NCBI RefSeq assembly: GCF_004519315.1
Contig: NZ_SOZE01000038.1
Coordinates: forward strand, 1 to 53,304
DNA from: Mucilaginibacter psychrotolerans
GTDB taxonomy: Bacteria; Bacteroidota; Bacteroidia; Sphingobacteriales; Sphingobacteriaceae
Direction of reading: 5' to 3'
Length of the DNA: 53,304 bases
Both the position numbers and the translations under genes were made by a program. This document shows positions 1-8,725 of this stretch, one piece after another (positions within the stretch are counted from its first letter, which is position 1; every line of letters begins with the position of its first letter). The notes below the pieces were generated by a model. It saw nothing but the letters and a program-made list of their open reading frames with translations, did no database searches and had not been told where the DNA came from.

Positions 1-1
1 T

Positions 2-88
2 AAGAAAGCAGATAGCGTCCCAAGCTTCGAGTTGAAGAATATACGGGCTTACTACCTGCTCTCTACGCAAACTTATAAAATTGTTTGA
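2..88 (+). CDS. possible 3' end of an upstream gene (partial)
   Basis: An open frame runs in from the window edge and stops at TGA 86-88, giving 28 residues that end LLSTQTYKIV. The composition is protein-like, but the piece is too short to assign to a family. It would lie in the same direction as the serpin gene, 130 bp further on. This could be chance coding potential. Confidence 0.3.
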   Translation, partial: KKADSVPSFELKNIRAYYLLSTQTYKIV

Positions 89-218
89 AAACTACTTGCT
101 TTTAAACGGTATAACTCTCTGTGGCCTCCGCGGTAAAAATCAGCTAAATTTTATTTATTACTGTATCACCCTCAAACACACCTGCGTAATGTATTTATTA
201 ACCACTAAAACTGATCTT

Positions 219-1469
219 ATGAAACGCATTTCTCCGCTGCTATTTGGCTTATTGATGATTGGCTTAGTTTCCTGCAATAAAAACGACGGCATAGATCCCG
301 GCGAGGGTAAGAGCCTGGTGCTTACCGCCGCCGAACAACAAAAAGTAGCAGCGGATAATGCGTTTACCCTGAAACTTTTCAAAGAGATATCAGCATCGGA
401 GGGTACCAACAACAATCTGTTTATGTCGCCGCTTAGTGTAAGCTTCGCTGTGGGGATGACGGCCAACGGCGCCCGCAACGAAACACTGGATGCCATTAAC
501 AGCACCATGAACTACACGGGCTTTACCCAGCCCGCCGTAAATAGCTATTATAATAAGCTGATGACGGAGTTGCCCGGACTGGAACCCAACACCCAACTTA
601 AAATAGCCAACTCCATCTGGTACCGCCAAGGGCTGGAGGTGCTGCAGCCGTTTATCGACGTAAATACCAGCAGCTACCAGGCAAAAGTGCAGGCGCTGGA
701 TTTTGCCAGTCCTGCCGCCCAAAATACCATCAACAGTTGGGTAAGCGATAAAACCAACGGCAAGATACCCAGTATTGTAGATGCCATCAGCAGCGAATCG
801 CAGATGTTCCTAATAAACGCTATCTATTTCAAAAGTATCTGGAAAACCAAATTCGATGCTGCTGAGACTAAAAAGCGCACTTTTAACCTGCCCGGCAGCG
901 GCACCGTACAGGCCGATTTTATGGCTGGTAAGATAAATTACAACAACAATATCATTACCGAGGGCGGCAAAACAACCATCATTGCCGAATTTCCCTATGC
1001 GCACGATAGGTTTAGCATGGTGGCCATACTGCCCGATGCAAGCGTATCGGCGAAAGAACTTATAGCGAGTATTAATACTGATAAATGGAACACCTGGATG
1101 GCCGGGCTGGGCGCACAAAAAAGCCAGGTTTATTTGCCTAAGTTTAAATTCAGCTATGGAAAATCCTTAAAAGACCCGTTGATAAACCTGGGCATGGGCA
1201 ATGCCTTTAGCGATATGGCCGACTTTACAGGCATCCGTGCTGCCGGCGGCCTCACCATAACCGATGTAAAGCATAAAGCGTTCGTAGATGTGAACGAGCA
1301 GGGTACCGAAGCCGCCGCCGTAACATCCGTAGAAATAGGCACTACCTCTGCAGGCCCCATACCCGTGCTGGAATTTAACCGCCCCTTCATCTTCGTTATC
1401 CGTGAAATGAAAACGGGGCTGGTGCTATTTGCCGGGGTGGTGAATAACCCGCTGCTGGGCGGGGAGTAA
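219..1469 (+). CDS. serpin family protein, predicted lipoprotein
   Basis: Serine (or cysteine) protease inhibitor of the serpin fold, 416 aa, the usual family length. I chose the ATG at 219 because it opens directly on a lipoprotein signal (MKRISPLLFG..., lipobox GLVSC with Cys19); the frame is open further upstream, but that part is not signal-like. The C-terminal serpin signature is clear (EFNRPFIFVIRE). The reactive-loop hinge reads GTEAAAVTS: Gly, Thr and small residues where inhibitory serpins need them, so it is probably an active inhibitor rather than a non-inhibitory relative. As a lipoprotein it would sit in the cell envelope, perhaps protecting the cell against its own or foreign proteases (inference). 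The P1 residue and target cannot be read safely. Confidence 0.93.
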   Translation: MKRISPLLFGLLMIGLVSCNKNDGIDPGEGKSLVLTAAEQQKVAADNAFTLKLFKEISASEGTNNNLFMSPLSVSFAVGMTANGARNETLDAINSTMNYTGFTQPAVNSYYNKLMTELPGLEPNTQLKIANSIWYRQGLEVLQPFIDVNTSSYQAKVQALDFASPAAQNTINSWVSDKTNGKIPSIVDAISSESQMFLINAIYFKSIWKTKFDAAETKKRTFNLPGSGTVQADFMAGKINYNNNIITEGGKTTIIAEFPYAHDRFSMVAILPDASVSAKELIASINTDKWNTWMAGLGAQKSQVYLPKFKFSYGKSLKDPLINLGMGNAFSDMADFTGIRAAGGLTITDVKHKAFVDVNEQGTEAAAVTSVEIGTTSAGPIPVLEFNRPFIFVIREMKTGLVLFAGVVNNPLLGGE

Positions 1470-1485
1470 AAGCAAGAAGAAATAC

Positions 1486-1566
1486 CGAACACCGAATGCC
1501 CAACGCCGAATGATGAAGTAGCTGTTTTTTTCACTTCATTATTCTACATTCAAAATTCGGTGTTCG
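1486..1566. terminator. long imperfect palindrome between convergent genes, probable bidirectional terminator
   Basis: CGAACACCGAAT (1486-1497) pairs perfectly with ATTCGGTGTTCG (1555-1566). An inner pair, GAATGATGAAGT (1508-1519) with ACTTCATTATTC (1533-1544), has one mismatch. The loop carries a run of seven T. It lies between the 3' ends of the serpin and phospholipase genes. Confidence 0.55.
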
Positions 1567-1578
1567 ATATTCAAATAG

Positions 1579-4140
1579 CTACACTACCATCCCACCCATC
1601 AGTGGGTCGGTAAAGCTGTGGTTGCCGGTTTCTACCCGGCCGGCATAACGTTTCTCGAAAGTGGTATGCCCTTTAACCCTGATGGTAAAATCGTACCAGC
1701 AATGGTTTTTCTGCAGGTTGAGCACCAGCGGCGTAAACCTTGCGGCGTTATAAACCGTGCGGGTAAGCGGTGCGCTTTTGTAGGCATTATCAATCACCTC
1801 TACCGTTAGCGGTGTTGTACTGCCCGAGCTAAAGCCAATCTGGATATTGCCGGTAAGCTTTTTGCCAGCGGCATCCAGTTGGTATTGCACATCGGCAGTC
1901 AGGTCAGGATCTTGTGCGTTGCCTTTAAATTCGCGGTAGAAGCCGTTGGGGCCATACACGCGCAGATGGTATAAGCTGTTCTCGAAATCATTCAGTGCCC
2001 ACTCATCACTCAGGTTGTCGCCGGGGGTAAGGGCGTAGCTCCAGGTGCGGACGGCTTCCATTTGGCCGGGGTTGTAAAAACCAGCATGTTTGCCTGGTGC
2101 ATAAACATTGAAAGGCGCACCCAGTGCTTGTTTGCCAAATGCCTTATCAGCCGCTTCGAATTTGATTTGGAAGGATTTTTTATCCTCGCTTAAAACACCG
2201 TCTGCATATAGTTCATAAGGTAGTGCATTGGAGTGTTTGATTCCCGGTTCCTGCTTCGGCATCAGCGGCGATGCGTGGCGGTTAGTTTTGATAAAGCTGA
2301 TATCCGCATCGTTGAGTTTTTTGAACGCAGGTAGTTTTTTGAATTTCGCCTTATGGATGCCTTCCACAAATTTATCCTTATCTAAAAATACAGGGTTGTG
2401 TATCTGCTCGCCATGGTAGGGTCGGAATACGGTGGTCAGGTCGCCGCAAACGGTGCGCCGCCAATCGCTTATGTTGTTTTCAGTGATTGTTTTGCCGGTT
2501 TTGTGCGCCAGGAATTTCTCCAGGAACATCAGGCAGGAGGTATGGTCGAACACTTCTGAATTTACCCAGCCACCGCGGCTCCATGGTGATGCGATGACCA
2601 TAGGAACCCTAAAGCCCAGACCTATGGCGCTTTCGCGGTCGTAATGCGTTGGGAAATCTTTGCGTTCCTGTTCTTGCTGCAGGGTTACAAATTCTACACG
2701 GGTATCGATGCCTTTAGATACCTTGCCTGTACCTTCCTTGTGCGAGTGCGGGGCCACGAATGGCGGCACATGGTCAAAGTAGCCATCGTTCTCATCGTAA
2801 TTCAATACAAAAATGGTTTTCTTCCAAACCTCGGGGTTTTGCGTGAGGATATCCAATACTTCGGATACATACCAGGAACCATACCAGGGCGCGCCGGGGT
2901 GGTCCGAAAAATTCTCGGGCGCAACCAGCCACGATACCGTTGGCAGCTTACCGGTTTTTACATCTTGCCTAAACTGGTGCAATACATCGCTTTTTGGCAC
3001 CTGCATTTCGCGCGGGGTGCCGTTATCGTCGTATTTTAAAGTGGTTAGGTCGTGGTACTGTGGGTCGGCACGGTTGGTGTCGAAACCTTTCAGGTGTATA
3101 TTCTTCTGCTTTTGCGATAGCTTATCGAATGCGCCCGGCTCTAAAAACTGCGGGTTGTTTTTGATATCGGCCAGTTGCTCCTGCATCCATTTCAGTTCTT
3201 CTTTCAGTCGCCTTAGTTTTGCATCGCCAGCCGGCAGGGCGTTTATCTTGCCCTCGGTTTCGGTAATTTTGCCGGGCAGTACCTCCAGCATCTTTTTGCG
3301 GAAGATGCTATGCTTATCGTGCAATTTTACGTTGTATTGCTCAAAAAACTCCAGTGGGTTATCGGTAAAGTTAGATAACCAGGGGTCCTGCTCGCCCTCA
3401 AAACCAACAGGGATGCTCAACTCGTTCTGGTAGCATTTCCAGCTGATGCCGGCATCTTCCAAACGCTCGGGATAGGTGGTCCAATTGAGGGTGCCGAAAT
3501 CAGCATCCTCGTTCCAAACCCTTGGTCGCGAAGCCTCGTTTTGCTGCTCCCTAATGGTTCCCGACCAAAAGAATAGCCTATTAGGCGTAGTACCCGTAAG
3601 CGACGAACAAAAATTTTGATCGCACACGGTGAAGGCATCCGCCAGTGCGTAATTAAAAGGAAGGTCTTCACGGGTATGATAGCCCAGCGTTAGGGGCATA
3701 TCGCGATACGCAGGGTTGCCCGATTTTTTTTCTATCAGCCATTGGTCGAATTTGCCATCGTTGCGGGCATTCACCTGGTTGGTCCAGCTATGCGGCAACG
3801 AGTTCATCCAGGTGGCCTTGGTGTTTTTGATATCCAGGTGGAAGGGGGCAAAGGTTTCGCCCTTTTCGTTGGATTGTAACCAAACGGGGTTTTTATTGGG
3901 CAGATCGATAGCCCGTGGGTCGTTATATCCGCGCACGCCTTTAAGTGTACCGAAGCAATGGTCGAACGAGCGGTTTTCCTGCATCAGGAAAACAACGTGC
4001 TCGGCATCGCGCCAGGTGCTGCCTGCCGCCGGGTTTATAGCTAAAGCTTTTTGTATAGAAGGTGGCAAAACGCTGCTTAGGCCGGCCGCGCCGGTAAGCA
4101 TGGCGGCTTTTTTGAGGAAATCTCTGCGGGAATCTAACAT
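1579..4140 (-). CDS. phosphocholine-specific phospholipase C (non-haemolytic type), Tat-exported
   Basis: Hydrolyses phospholipids (phosphatidylcholine type) to diacylglycerol and the phospho head group. 853 aa, close to the length of the large bacterial PLC family. The N-terminus is a twin-arginine signal (SRRDFLKKAA, Arg5-Arg6, then a hydrophobic stretch ending near KALA), so it is exported folded. The phosphoesterase domain fills about residues 40-590, with the early EHVVFLMQENRSFDHCFGTL motif and later NYDENDGYFDHVPP and GLGFRVPMVIASPWSRGG. Two C-terminal beta-type repeats of the DUF756 kind follow (about 640-850). The gene stands alone, convergent with the serpin gene. It may act in phosphate or lipid scavenging (inference). 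Confidence 0.93.
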   Translation of the reverse strand: MLDSRRDFLKKAAMLTGAAGLSSVLPPSIQKALAINPAAGSTWRDAEHVVFLMQENRSFDHCFGTLKGVRGYNDPRAIDLPNKNPVWLQSNEKGETFAPFHLDIKNTKATWMNSLPHSWTNQVNARNDGKFDQWLIEKKSGNPAYRDMPLTLGYHTREDLPFNYALADAFTVCDQNFCSSLTGTTPNRLFFWSGTIREQQNEASRPRVWNEDADFGTLNWTTYPERLEDAGISWKCYQNELSIPVGFEGEQDPWLSNFTDNPLEFFEQYNVKLHDKHSIFRKKMLEVLPGKITETEGKINALPAGDAKLRRLKEELKWMQEQLADIKNNPQFLEPGAFDKLSQKQKNIHLKGFDTNRADPQYHDLTTLKYDDNGTPREMQVPKSDVLHQFRQDVKTGKLPTVSWLVAPENFSDHPGAPWYGSWYVSEVLDILTQNPEVWKKTIFVLNYDENDGYFDHVPPFVAPHSHKEGTGKVSKGIDTRVEFVTLQQEQERKDFPTHYDRESAIGLGFRVPMVIASPWSRGGWVNSEVFDHTSCLMFLEKFLAHKTGKTITENNISDWRRTVCGDLTTVFRPYHGEQIHNPVFLDKDKFVEGIHKAKFKKLPAFKKLNDADISFIKTNRHASPLMPKQEPGIKHSNALPYELYADGVLSEDKKSFQIKFEAADKAFGKQALGAPFNVYAPGKHAGFYNPGQMEAVRTWSYALTPGDNLSDEWALNDFENSLYHLRVYGPNGFYREFKGNAQDPDLTADVQYQLDAAGKKLTGNIQIGFSSGSTTPLTVEVIDNAYKSAPLTRTVYNAARFTPLVLNLQKNHCWYDFTIRVKGHTTFEKRYAGRVETGNHSFTDPLMGGMVV

Positions 4141-4165
4141 GAGGGTAAATATAGTTATCGGTAAA

Positions 4166-4276
4166 TTGTCTGAACTCGATTTTGTTGAATTAATGAATGG
4201 GCAGAATTTACGCCATAGACAACCAAGCTATAAATTCCGGCAATCCGGTTAATCTGCTTAATCCCGGTTCAGACAA
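4166..4276. repeat. MITE-like palindromic intergenic element
   Basis: The ends are a perfect 10-bp inverted repeat, TTGTCTGAAC (4166-4175) and GTTCAGACAA (4267-4276). The interior is itself loosely palindromic and rich in GATT/AATC words. It contains no gene and lies between the divergent phospholipase and fucosidase genes. From memory, similar TGTCTGAAC-ended elements are scattered in related genomes; that needs a search. Confidence 0.5.
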
Positions 4277-4387
4277 TATCCCGCAAGCTTACCCAATTAC
4301 TGTTAACTGTAAATAATATAAATGTGAACGTTACGGGTAAACATAAAAATTGTTAATTTTCGGCTCAATAAATCTAAAGATATCATT

Positions 4388-5686
4388 ATGCGGAAACTTA
4401 CCCTTATTTGCCTGCTGTTTTTAACGGCTGCCTTAAATACCCGTGCGCAAAGTCCATACGCACCTACTGCCGATAACCTTGCTGCGCGGAAAAAATTCCA
4501 GGAGCTAAAGTTCGGCCTGTTTATCCATTGGGGCATCTACAGCATTCTGGGCGATGGCGAATGGGTGATGCACGAGCGCAAGATACCTTATAACAACTAT
4601 AAGCGCCTGGCCGATTTCTTTAATCCGCAGGCTTTCGATGCCAAAGAATGGGTGGCCTTTGCCAAAAAAGCGGGTATGAAGTACATCACTATTACCTCAA
4701 GGCATCATGATGGGTTCAGCATGTTCGGCACCAAGATGTCGCCTTATAACATCGTGGATGCTACGCCTTATCATAAAGATCCTTTGATGGAACTGGCTAA
4801 AGAGTGCCAAAAGGAAGGCATTGAGCTGCATTTTTATTATTCCCTGCTGGATTGGGGACGGCCCGATTATGCTTTCGGTAGCCCTATCGTAAATGGCAAG
4901 CCCGTAAAAGGCGATTGGGATAGCTACATCAAATTCATGAAAGACCAGCTTACCGAACTGATCACCAAATACCCCGCCGTAAAAGGTATCTGGTTCGACG
5001 GGCATTGGGAGCGGAAGGACGTAAACTGGCATTACGACGAGATATACGGACTGATACACAAACTAAACCCGGCCATATTGGTAGGTAATAACCATCATGA
5101 AACGCCAATTGACGGCGAAGACTTCCAGATGTTTGAGAAAGACCTGCCAGGTGCCAACACTACCGGCTTTGCCCCCAACCAAACCATTGGCAACCTACCT
5201 TTGGAGACCTGCGAAACCATCAACAATAGCTGGGGCTTCAACATCAACGACAGGAATTTTAAAACCTCTAAACAGATTATCCATTACCTGGTAAACGCAG
5301 CAGGCCGCGATGCCAACTTTTTGCTGAACATTGGCCCTATGCCCAACGGCAAGATACAATCGGAATTTACCGATACGCTGGCAATAGTAGGTAACTGGAT
5401 ACAGAAGAATGGCGAGAGCGTTTACAATACAAGGGGCAATGCCATACCGCCGCAGCCATGGGGCGTTGCAACCGTAAACGGCAAAACCATGTATGCCCAC
5501 GTTACTACCGCACCAAAAGAACCCTATGTTTTTATTCCGCAGTTGAAAGAGAAAGTAAACAAAGTGGTTTTGTTAAGTAGCGGTGCTGCCCTTAAGTTTA
5601 AGCAACAGCCCGAAGGCGTATTTATCTATACCAATGGCGTTGCCATAGACCCGGTGGATATGATAATTAAGCTGACCGTCAATTAG
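4388..5686 (+). CDS. alpha-L-fucosidase, GH29 family
   Basis: Removes alpha-linked L-fucose from glycans by a retaining mechanism. 432 aa. A Sec signal peptide (MRKLTLICLLFLTAALNTRAQ) predicts a periplasmic or secreted enzyme. The TIM-barrel catalytic domain covers about residues 30-345: FGLFIHWGIYS near 43-52, the SRHHDGF motif near 104-110, and the nucleophile Asp204 in GIWFDGHW. A short C-terminal beta region ends the protein. The gene stands alone, without SusC/SusD partners, so it is not part of a recognisable polysaccharide utilisation locus here. Confidence 0.95.
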   Translation: MRKLTLICLLFLTAALNTRAQSPYAPTADNLAARKKFQELKFGLFIHWGIYSILGDGEWVMHERKIPYNNYKRLADFFNPQAFDAKEWVAFAKKAGMKYITITSRHHDGFSMFGTKMSPYNIVDATPYHKDPLMELAKECQKEGIELHFYYSLLDWGRPDYAFGSPIVNGKPVKGDWDSYIKFMKDQLTELITKYPAVKGIWFDGHWERKDVNWHYDEIYGLIHKLNPAILVGNNHHETPIDGEDFQMFEKDLPGANTTGFAPNQTIGNLPLETCETINNSWGFNINDRNFKTSKQIIHYLVNAAGRDANFLLNIGPMPNGKIQSEFTDTLAIVGNWIQKNGESVYNTRGNAIPPQPWGVATVNGKTMYAHVTTAPKEPYVFIPQLKEKVNKVVLLSSGAALKFKQQPEGVFIYTNGVAIDPVDMIIKLTVN

Positions 5687-5704
5687 TTAAAATTTGGAAA
5701 GGAA

Positions 5705-5737
5705 AGATTTGTCAACTTTTCAAAAGTTGACAAATCT
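5705..5737. terminator. near-perfect palindrome between convergent genes, bidirectional terminator
   Basis: AGATTTGTCAACTTTT (5705-5720), one C, then the exact reverse complement (5722-5737). The 16-bp arms have A/T tracts at the tip and the dyad lies between the 3' ends of the fucosidase and DinB genes. Confidence 0.55.
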
Positions 5738-5752
5738 AAACCATCGTTTCGT

Positions 5753-6274
5753 TTAAGCCGCTTCTTCCACTTCAATCGGCACGAACTCTTCATCGGCGCT
5801 TGGGCCATAGCTGCCGGGGATGGGGATATCCAGCAAGCGCAGGTACACGCCCAGTTGCGCGCGGTGATGGATGATTTGCGATATGGTGAGGCGTATCACT
5901 TCCCATTTTTTATCTCGGCTGTAAATTTCGGGGCCGTTACGCAGCGTCCAGGTGTCGTTCATCAGCCACTCTTTGTCGGCCACCAGCGCCTCTAATCCGG
6001 CTACAAATGATTTTTCGAACAGGGCCATCAAGTTTTCGGTATTGTTGATGATGGTTGGGTTGTAAGGGGCGGCGGCAAAATCCAGTTCTTCGGTAGATAG
6101 CACCATAGGTATCCAGGTAGGCAGTTCGGCAATATGGGTGGCCAAGCTACGGATGTTCATGCTTTTGGGGTGCGGTTTCCAGTCGTATTTATCGTTTGGT
6201 ATGCGCTCCAGCATTTTGCGGGTGGTTGCCACTTCGGCGTTTAGTTGTTCCAGAAAAAATTCGATGGTTGTCAT
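5753..6274 (-). CDS. DinB family protein
   Basis: 173-aa four-helix-bundle protein of the DinB/YfiT type, a metal-binding fold used by thiol transferases and many proteins of unknown role. The start is the ATG at 6274 (MTTIEFFLEQLN); the frame extends upstream only through non-ATG codons. Metal-ligand candidates are His47 in SLATHIAELP and the His136-His137 pair in IIHHRAQLGVYL, in the expected places. Its substrate is unknown. It is convergent with the fucosidase gene and has no operon partner. Confidence 0.85.
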   Translation of the reverse strand: MTTIEFFLEQLNAEVATTRKMLERIPNDKYDWKPHPKSMNIRSLATHIAELPTWIPMVLSTEELDFAAAPYNPTIINNTENLMALFEKSFVAGLEALVADKEWLMNDTWTLRNGPEIYSRDKKWEVIRLTISQIIHHRAQLGVYLRLLDIPIPGSYGPSADEEFVPIEVEEAA

Positions 6275-6416
6275 AGCTTGTTGTTTGAGTTTGTAATTCA
6301 AAGGAACGATGCGGGAATGACAGCCCTATGTCAGCAGGGTAAAAGTAAACTCAAATAAAATTACTTTTTAGTCCTCTTCCCTCTATTGCGCCCCAAGGCT
6401 AGCAAATAAAATCTTA

Positions 6417-6442
6417 AAAATACTATGCATGCATAGTATTTT
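6417..6442. promoter_or_regulatory. perfect 26-bp palindrome, putative operator of the acyl-CoA dehydrogenase gene
   Basis: The core TACTATGCATGCATAGTA (6421-6438) is self-complementary, and the symmetry continues with AAAA/TTTT to 6417-6442 without a mismatch. It ends 5 nt before a -7 element at 6448, so it covers the -33 region, a typical place for a dimeric repressor such as a TetR-type protein. The regulator is not in this window. Confidence 0.6.
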
Positions 6443-6447
6443 CTTTG

Positions 6448-6455
6448 TATCTTTA
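6448..6455 (+). promoter_or_regulatory. Bacteroidetes-type -7 promoter element
   Basis: TATCTTTA fits TAnnTTTG with one difference. It lies 31 nt before the acyl-CoA dehydrogenase ATG. No good TTTG sits 19 nt upstream, where the palindrome lies instead, so an activator or repressor may govern it. Confidence 0.45.
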
Positions 6456-6486
6456 TCCCAACCAATTATAAATCTACTTTTTCAGG

Positions 6487-7659
6487 ATGGACCATTTACC
6501 TACCGATACGCCCGCAGGCTTCGATTTTTCTATCAGCGATAACCAGAAAATGATAGGCCAGATGGCCAAAGATTTTGCCGAAAAGCATATCCGCCCCAAC
6601 GTAATGGAATGGGACGAGGCACAGCACTTCCCGTTGGAACTTTTCAAACAACTGGGCGAAACCGGCATGATGGGCGTACTGGTGCCAGAGGAATACGGCG
6701 GCTCGGGGTTTGGTTACGCCGAATACGTAACGGTTATTGTGGAAATTGCTAAGGTTTGCGGTTCAATAGGTTTATCGATTGCGGCGCACAACTCGCTTTG
6801 CACCGGCCATATACTGGCCTTTGCCAACGAAGAACAGAAGCAACGCTGGCTACCTAAATTGGCCACTGCAGAATGGCTGGGCGCATGGGGACTCACCGAA
6901 GCCAACACAGGCAGCGATGCCATGGGCATGAACACCACTGCCGTTTTAGATGGCGACCACTACATCATAAACGGCTCTAAGAACTGGATAACCCACGGCA
7001 AAAGCGGCGACGTGGCCGTAGTAATGGTACGCACCGGCAACAAGGGCGATAGCAAAGGTATCTCGGCATTGGTTATCGAGCGGGACACGCCGGGTTTCAG
7101 CGCGGGCAAAAAGGAGAACAAACTTGGCATGCGCGCATCAGAAACTACCGAAATGATATTCGATAACTGCTGCGTACCCAAAGAAAACCTCCTTGGTGCC
7201 GAAGGCGAAGGTTTTAAACAAGCCATGAAAGTGTTGGATGGCGGGCGCATATCCATTGCTGCTTTATCTTTAGGTATTGCCAAAGGCGCCTTCGAGGCAG
7301 CGGTTGCTTATTCTAAAGAGCGCCACCAGTTTGGTCAGCCGATAAGCAATTTCCAGGGCATTGCCTTTAAGCTTGCCGATATGGCTACCGAAATAGAAGC
7401 CGCAGAGTTATTGGTAATGCAGGCTGCAGAATTGAAGAACCGCCACCTGCCGGTTACCAAGCAGTCGGCCATGGCTAAGTACTTTGCCTCAGAAGTTGCG
7501 GTGCGCTGCGCCAACGAAGCCGTGCAAATATTCGGCGGCTACGGCTACACCAAAGATTTCCCCGTAGAAAAATACTACCGTGATGCCAAGCTTTGCACCA
7601 TAGGCGAGGGCACGTCAGAGATACAAAAGATCGTGATAAGTCGGGAGGTTTTGAAGTAA
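6487..7659 (+). CDS. acyl-CoA dehydrogenase (short/butyryl or branched-chain type)
   Basis: FAD enzyme that introduces the 2,3-double bond into acyl-CoA and passes electrons to electron-transfer flavoprotein, for fatty-acid or branched amino-acid breakdown. 390 aa, the standard length. The N-terminal helical domain, the middle beta domain (LTEANTGSDA, about 138-147) and the C-terminal helical domain are all present. The C-terminal signature GEGTSEIQKIVISREVL contains Glu374, the likely catalytic base. The family cannot fix the chain length from sequence alone. It is transcribed alone behind a strong palindrome, so regulation by an acyl-CoA or metabolite-sensing repressor is plausible. Confidence 0.95.
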   Translation: MDHLPTDTPAGFDFSISDNQKMIGQMAKDFAEKHIRPNVMEWDEAQHFPLELFKQLGETGMMGVLVPEEYGGSGFGYAEYVTVIVEIAKVCGSIGLSIAAHNSLCTGHILAFANEEQKQRWLPKLATAEWLGAWGLTEANTGSDAMGMNTTAVLDGDHYIINGSKNWITHGKSGDVAVVMVRTGNKGDSKGISALVIERDTPGFSAGKKENKLGMRASETTEMIFDNCCVPKENLLGAEGEGFKQAMKVLDGGRISIAALSLGIAKGAFEAAVAYSKERHQFGQPISNFQGIAFKLADMATEIEAAELLVMQAAELKNRHLPVTKQSAMAKYFASEVAVRCANEAVQIFGGYGYTKDFPVEKYYRDAKLCTIGEGTSEIQKIVISREVLK

Positions 7660-7708
7660 GATTAGATTTCACCGATTTTGGGATGATTTCACCGATAAAA
7701 TACTGCAC

Positions 7709-8416
7709 CTAACATTTTACAGTTTTCTTTTTCTTGCCTTCGGGATTTTTGTCGCGGGCTTTTTTAATATAGTCTTTTGCCGCCGGCACCTTGCATGCTG
7801 TACCATTCATATCAACCATCACAGTTCCGTTCTTTTTTGCAGTTTCAAATGCATCAGCAATTAACGGTGAAACGTATGCTCCCACCGAAATGATAAAGTT
7901 ATTCATCTGGTAGCGCACCCGATTTGAAGAGGTATGGATAGTTTGCTCGATGCGTGTTAACAAGCTTTTTAGCGCATTCATATCCAATTCGGCATCCGGC
8001 TTTAAGGCTACAAGATTAGCCAGCGTTGCCCAACCCGAGGCGGCAACACCTTCCTCGCCGCTATCTATCCATTTTAACCCAAGCTCGAAACCAAAACGGC
8101 TTCCGGCTGCAACCCAGGGTACCGTGTATTCACCGATGTTGTTTGACAGAGCGAGTTCCACCCAGTGTTGCAGTTCGGCTTTGGTCATTTTTGCATCGTC
8201 GGTTATCAGGCCGGCCAGGTACATGGCATCGGCATTGCCTGTTTCAAAAAGGCCCTTTGCCAACTCGTAATCTGTTTTGGTTTTCTTTTGGATTTTCTTC
8301 AGATACTCCACCTTCACCCCGAAAAAAGGCTCTTTAACGCCATGTTTCAACAAGATCTTTTTTATGCTTTCGTTGCCATTTGCCTGCAACTCGGTCATCA
8401 CTTCGTCTACGGTCAT
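7709..8416 (-). CDS. DNA alkylation repair protein (AlkD-like HEAT-repeat family)
   Basis: 235-aa all-helical protein related to AlkD-type DNA glycosylases, which remove bulky alkylated bases. The start is the ATG at 8416 (MTVDEVMTEL). Family landmarks are GVKVEYLKKIQKK near residue 35, the WVELALSNNIGEYTVPW stretch, and repeated amphipathic helices. The C-terminus is Lys-rich (KKARDKNPEGKKKK), suiting DNA contact. Some relatives lack glycosylase activity, so the function is by family only. The spacer towards the acyl-CoA dehydrogenase has two direct copies of GATTTCACCGAT and no clear hairpin. Confidence 0.8.
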   Translation of the reverse strand: MTVDEVMTELQANGNESIKKILLKHGVKEPFFGVKVEYLKKIQKKTKTDYELAKGLFETGNADAMYLAGLITDDAKMTKAELQHWVELALSNNIGEYTVPWVAAGSRFGFELGLKWIDSGEEGVAASGWATLANLVALKPDAELDMNALKSLLTRIEQTIHTSSNRVRYQMNNFIISVGAYVSPLIADAFETAKKNGTVMVDMNGTACKVPAAKDYIKKARDKNPEGKKKKTVKC

Positions 8417-8450
8417 TTGTTTTCGCAATGAAATATTAAAACCATAAATG

Positions 8451-8702
8451 TTACTTTTCGATCTTCACCGGGATAGGCGATACATAATAAAACGCGCCAC
8501 GCTCTACACTTTTAATGTTTACATCCATGCTCTCGTTTACTTTGTTAATATTCACGTTGATGCTGCCATCGGGGTTAACCGGCAGGGTTACGTATTTTTT
8601 ATTATCGGCCATTGCTGGCGTAATGCTGCCTTTTAACAGGTTTAAGGTTAAGGCCACGGCAATAATGGTTAAAATAACTTTGGTGTACAGGTCTGTTTTC
8701 AT
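8451..8702 (-). CDS. small membrane-anchored or secreted protein, function unknown
   Basis: 83 aa. One hydrophobic N-terminal segment (KVILTIIAVALTLNLLKG, about 8-25) is followed by a soluble tail rich in Val and Asn (INVNINKVNESMDVNIKSV). This can be a signal anchor or an uncleaved signal. I recognise no catalytic motif. It sits between the AlkD-like gene and the DUF885 gene on the same strand and may be co-transcribed with the latter. Confidence 0.6.
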   Translation of the reverse strand: MKTDLYTKVILTIIAVALTLNLLKGSITPAMADNKKYVTLPVNPDGSINVNINKVNESMDVNIKSVERGAFYYVSPIPVKIEK

Positions 8703-8725
8703 GGTTTATCTGTTTGGTTAAAAAA

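Noticed and set aside
2813..3433. 206-codon plus-strand frame antisense to the phospholipase gene
   Set aside because: Shadow of a conserved, full-length Tat phospholipase C gene; the peptide is Cys/Ser-rich and has no domain.
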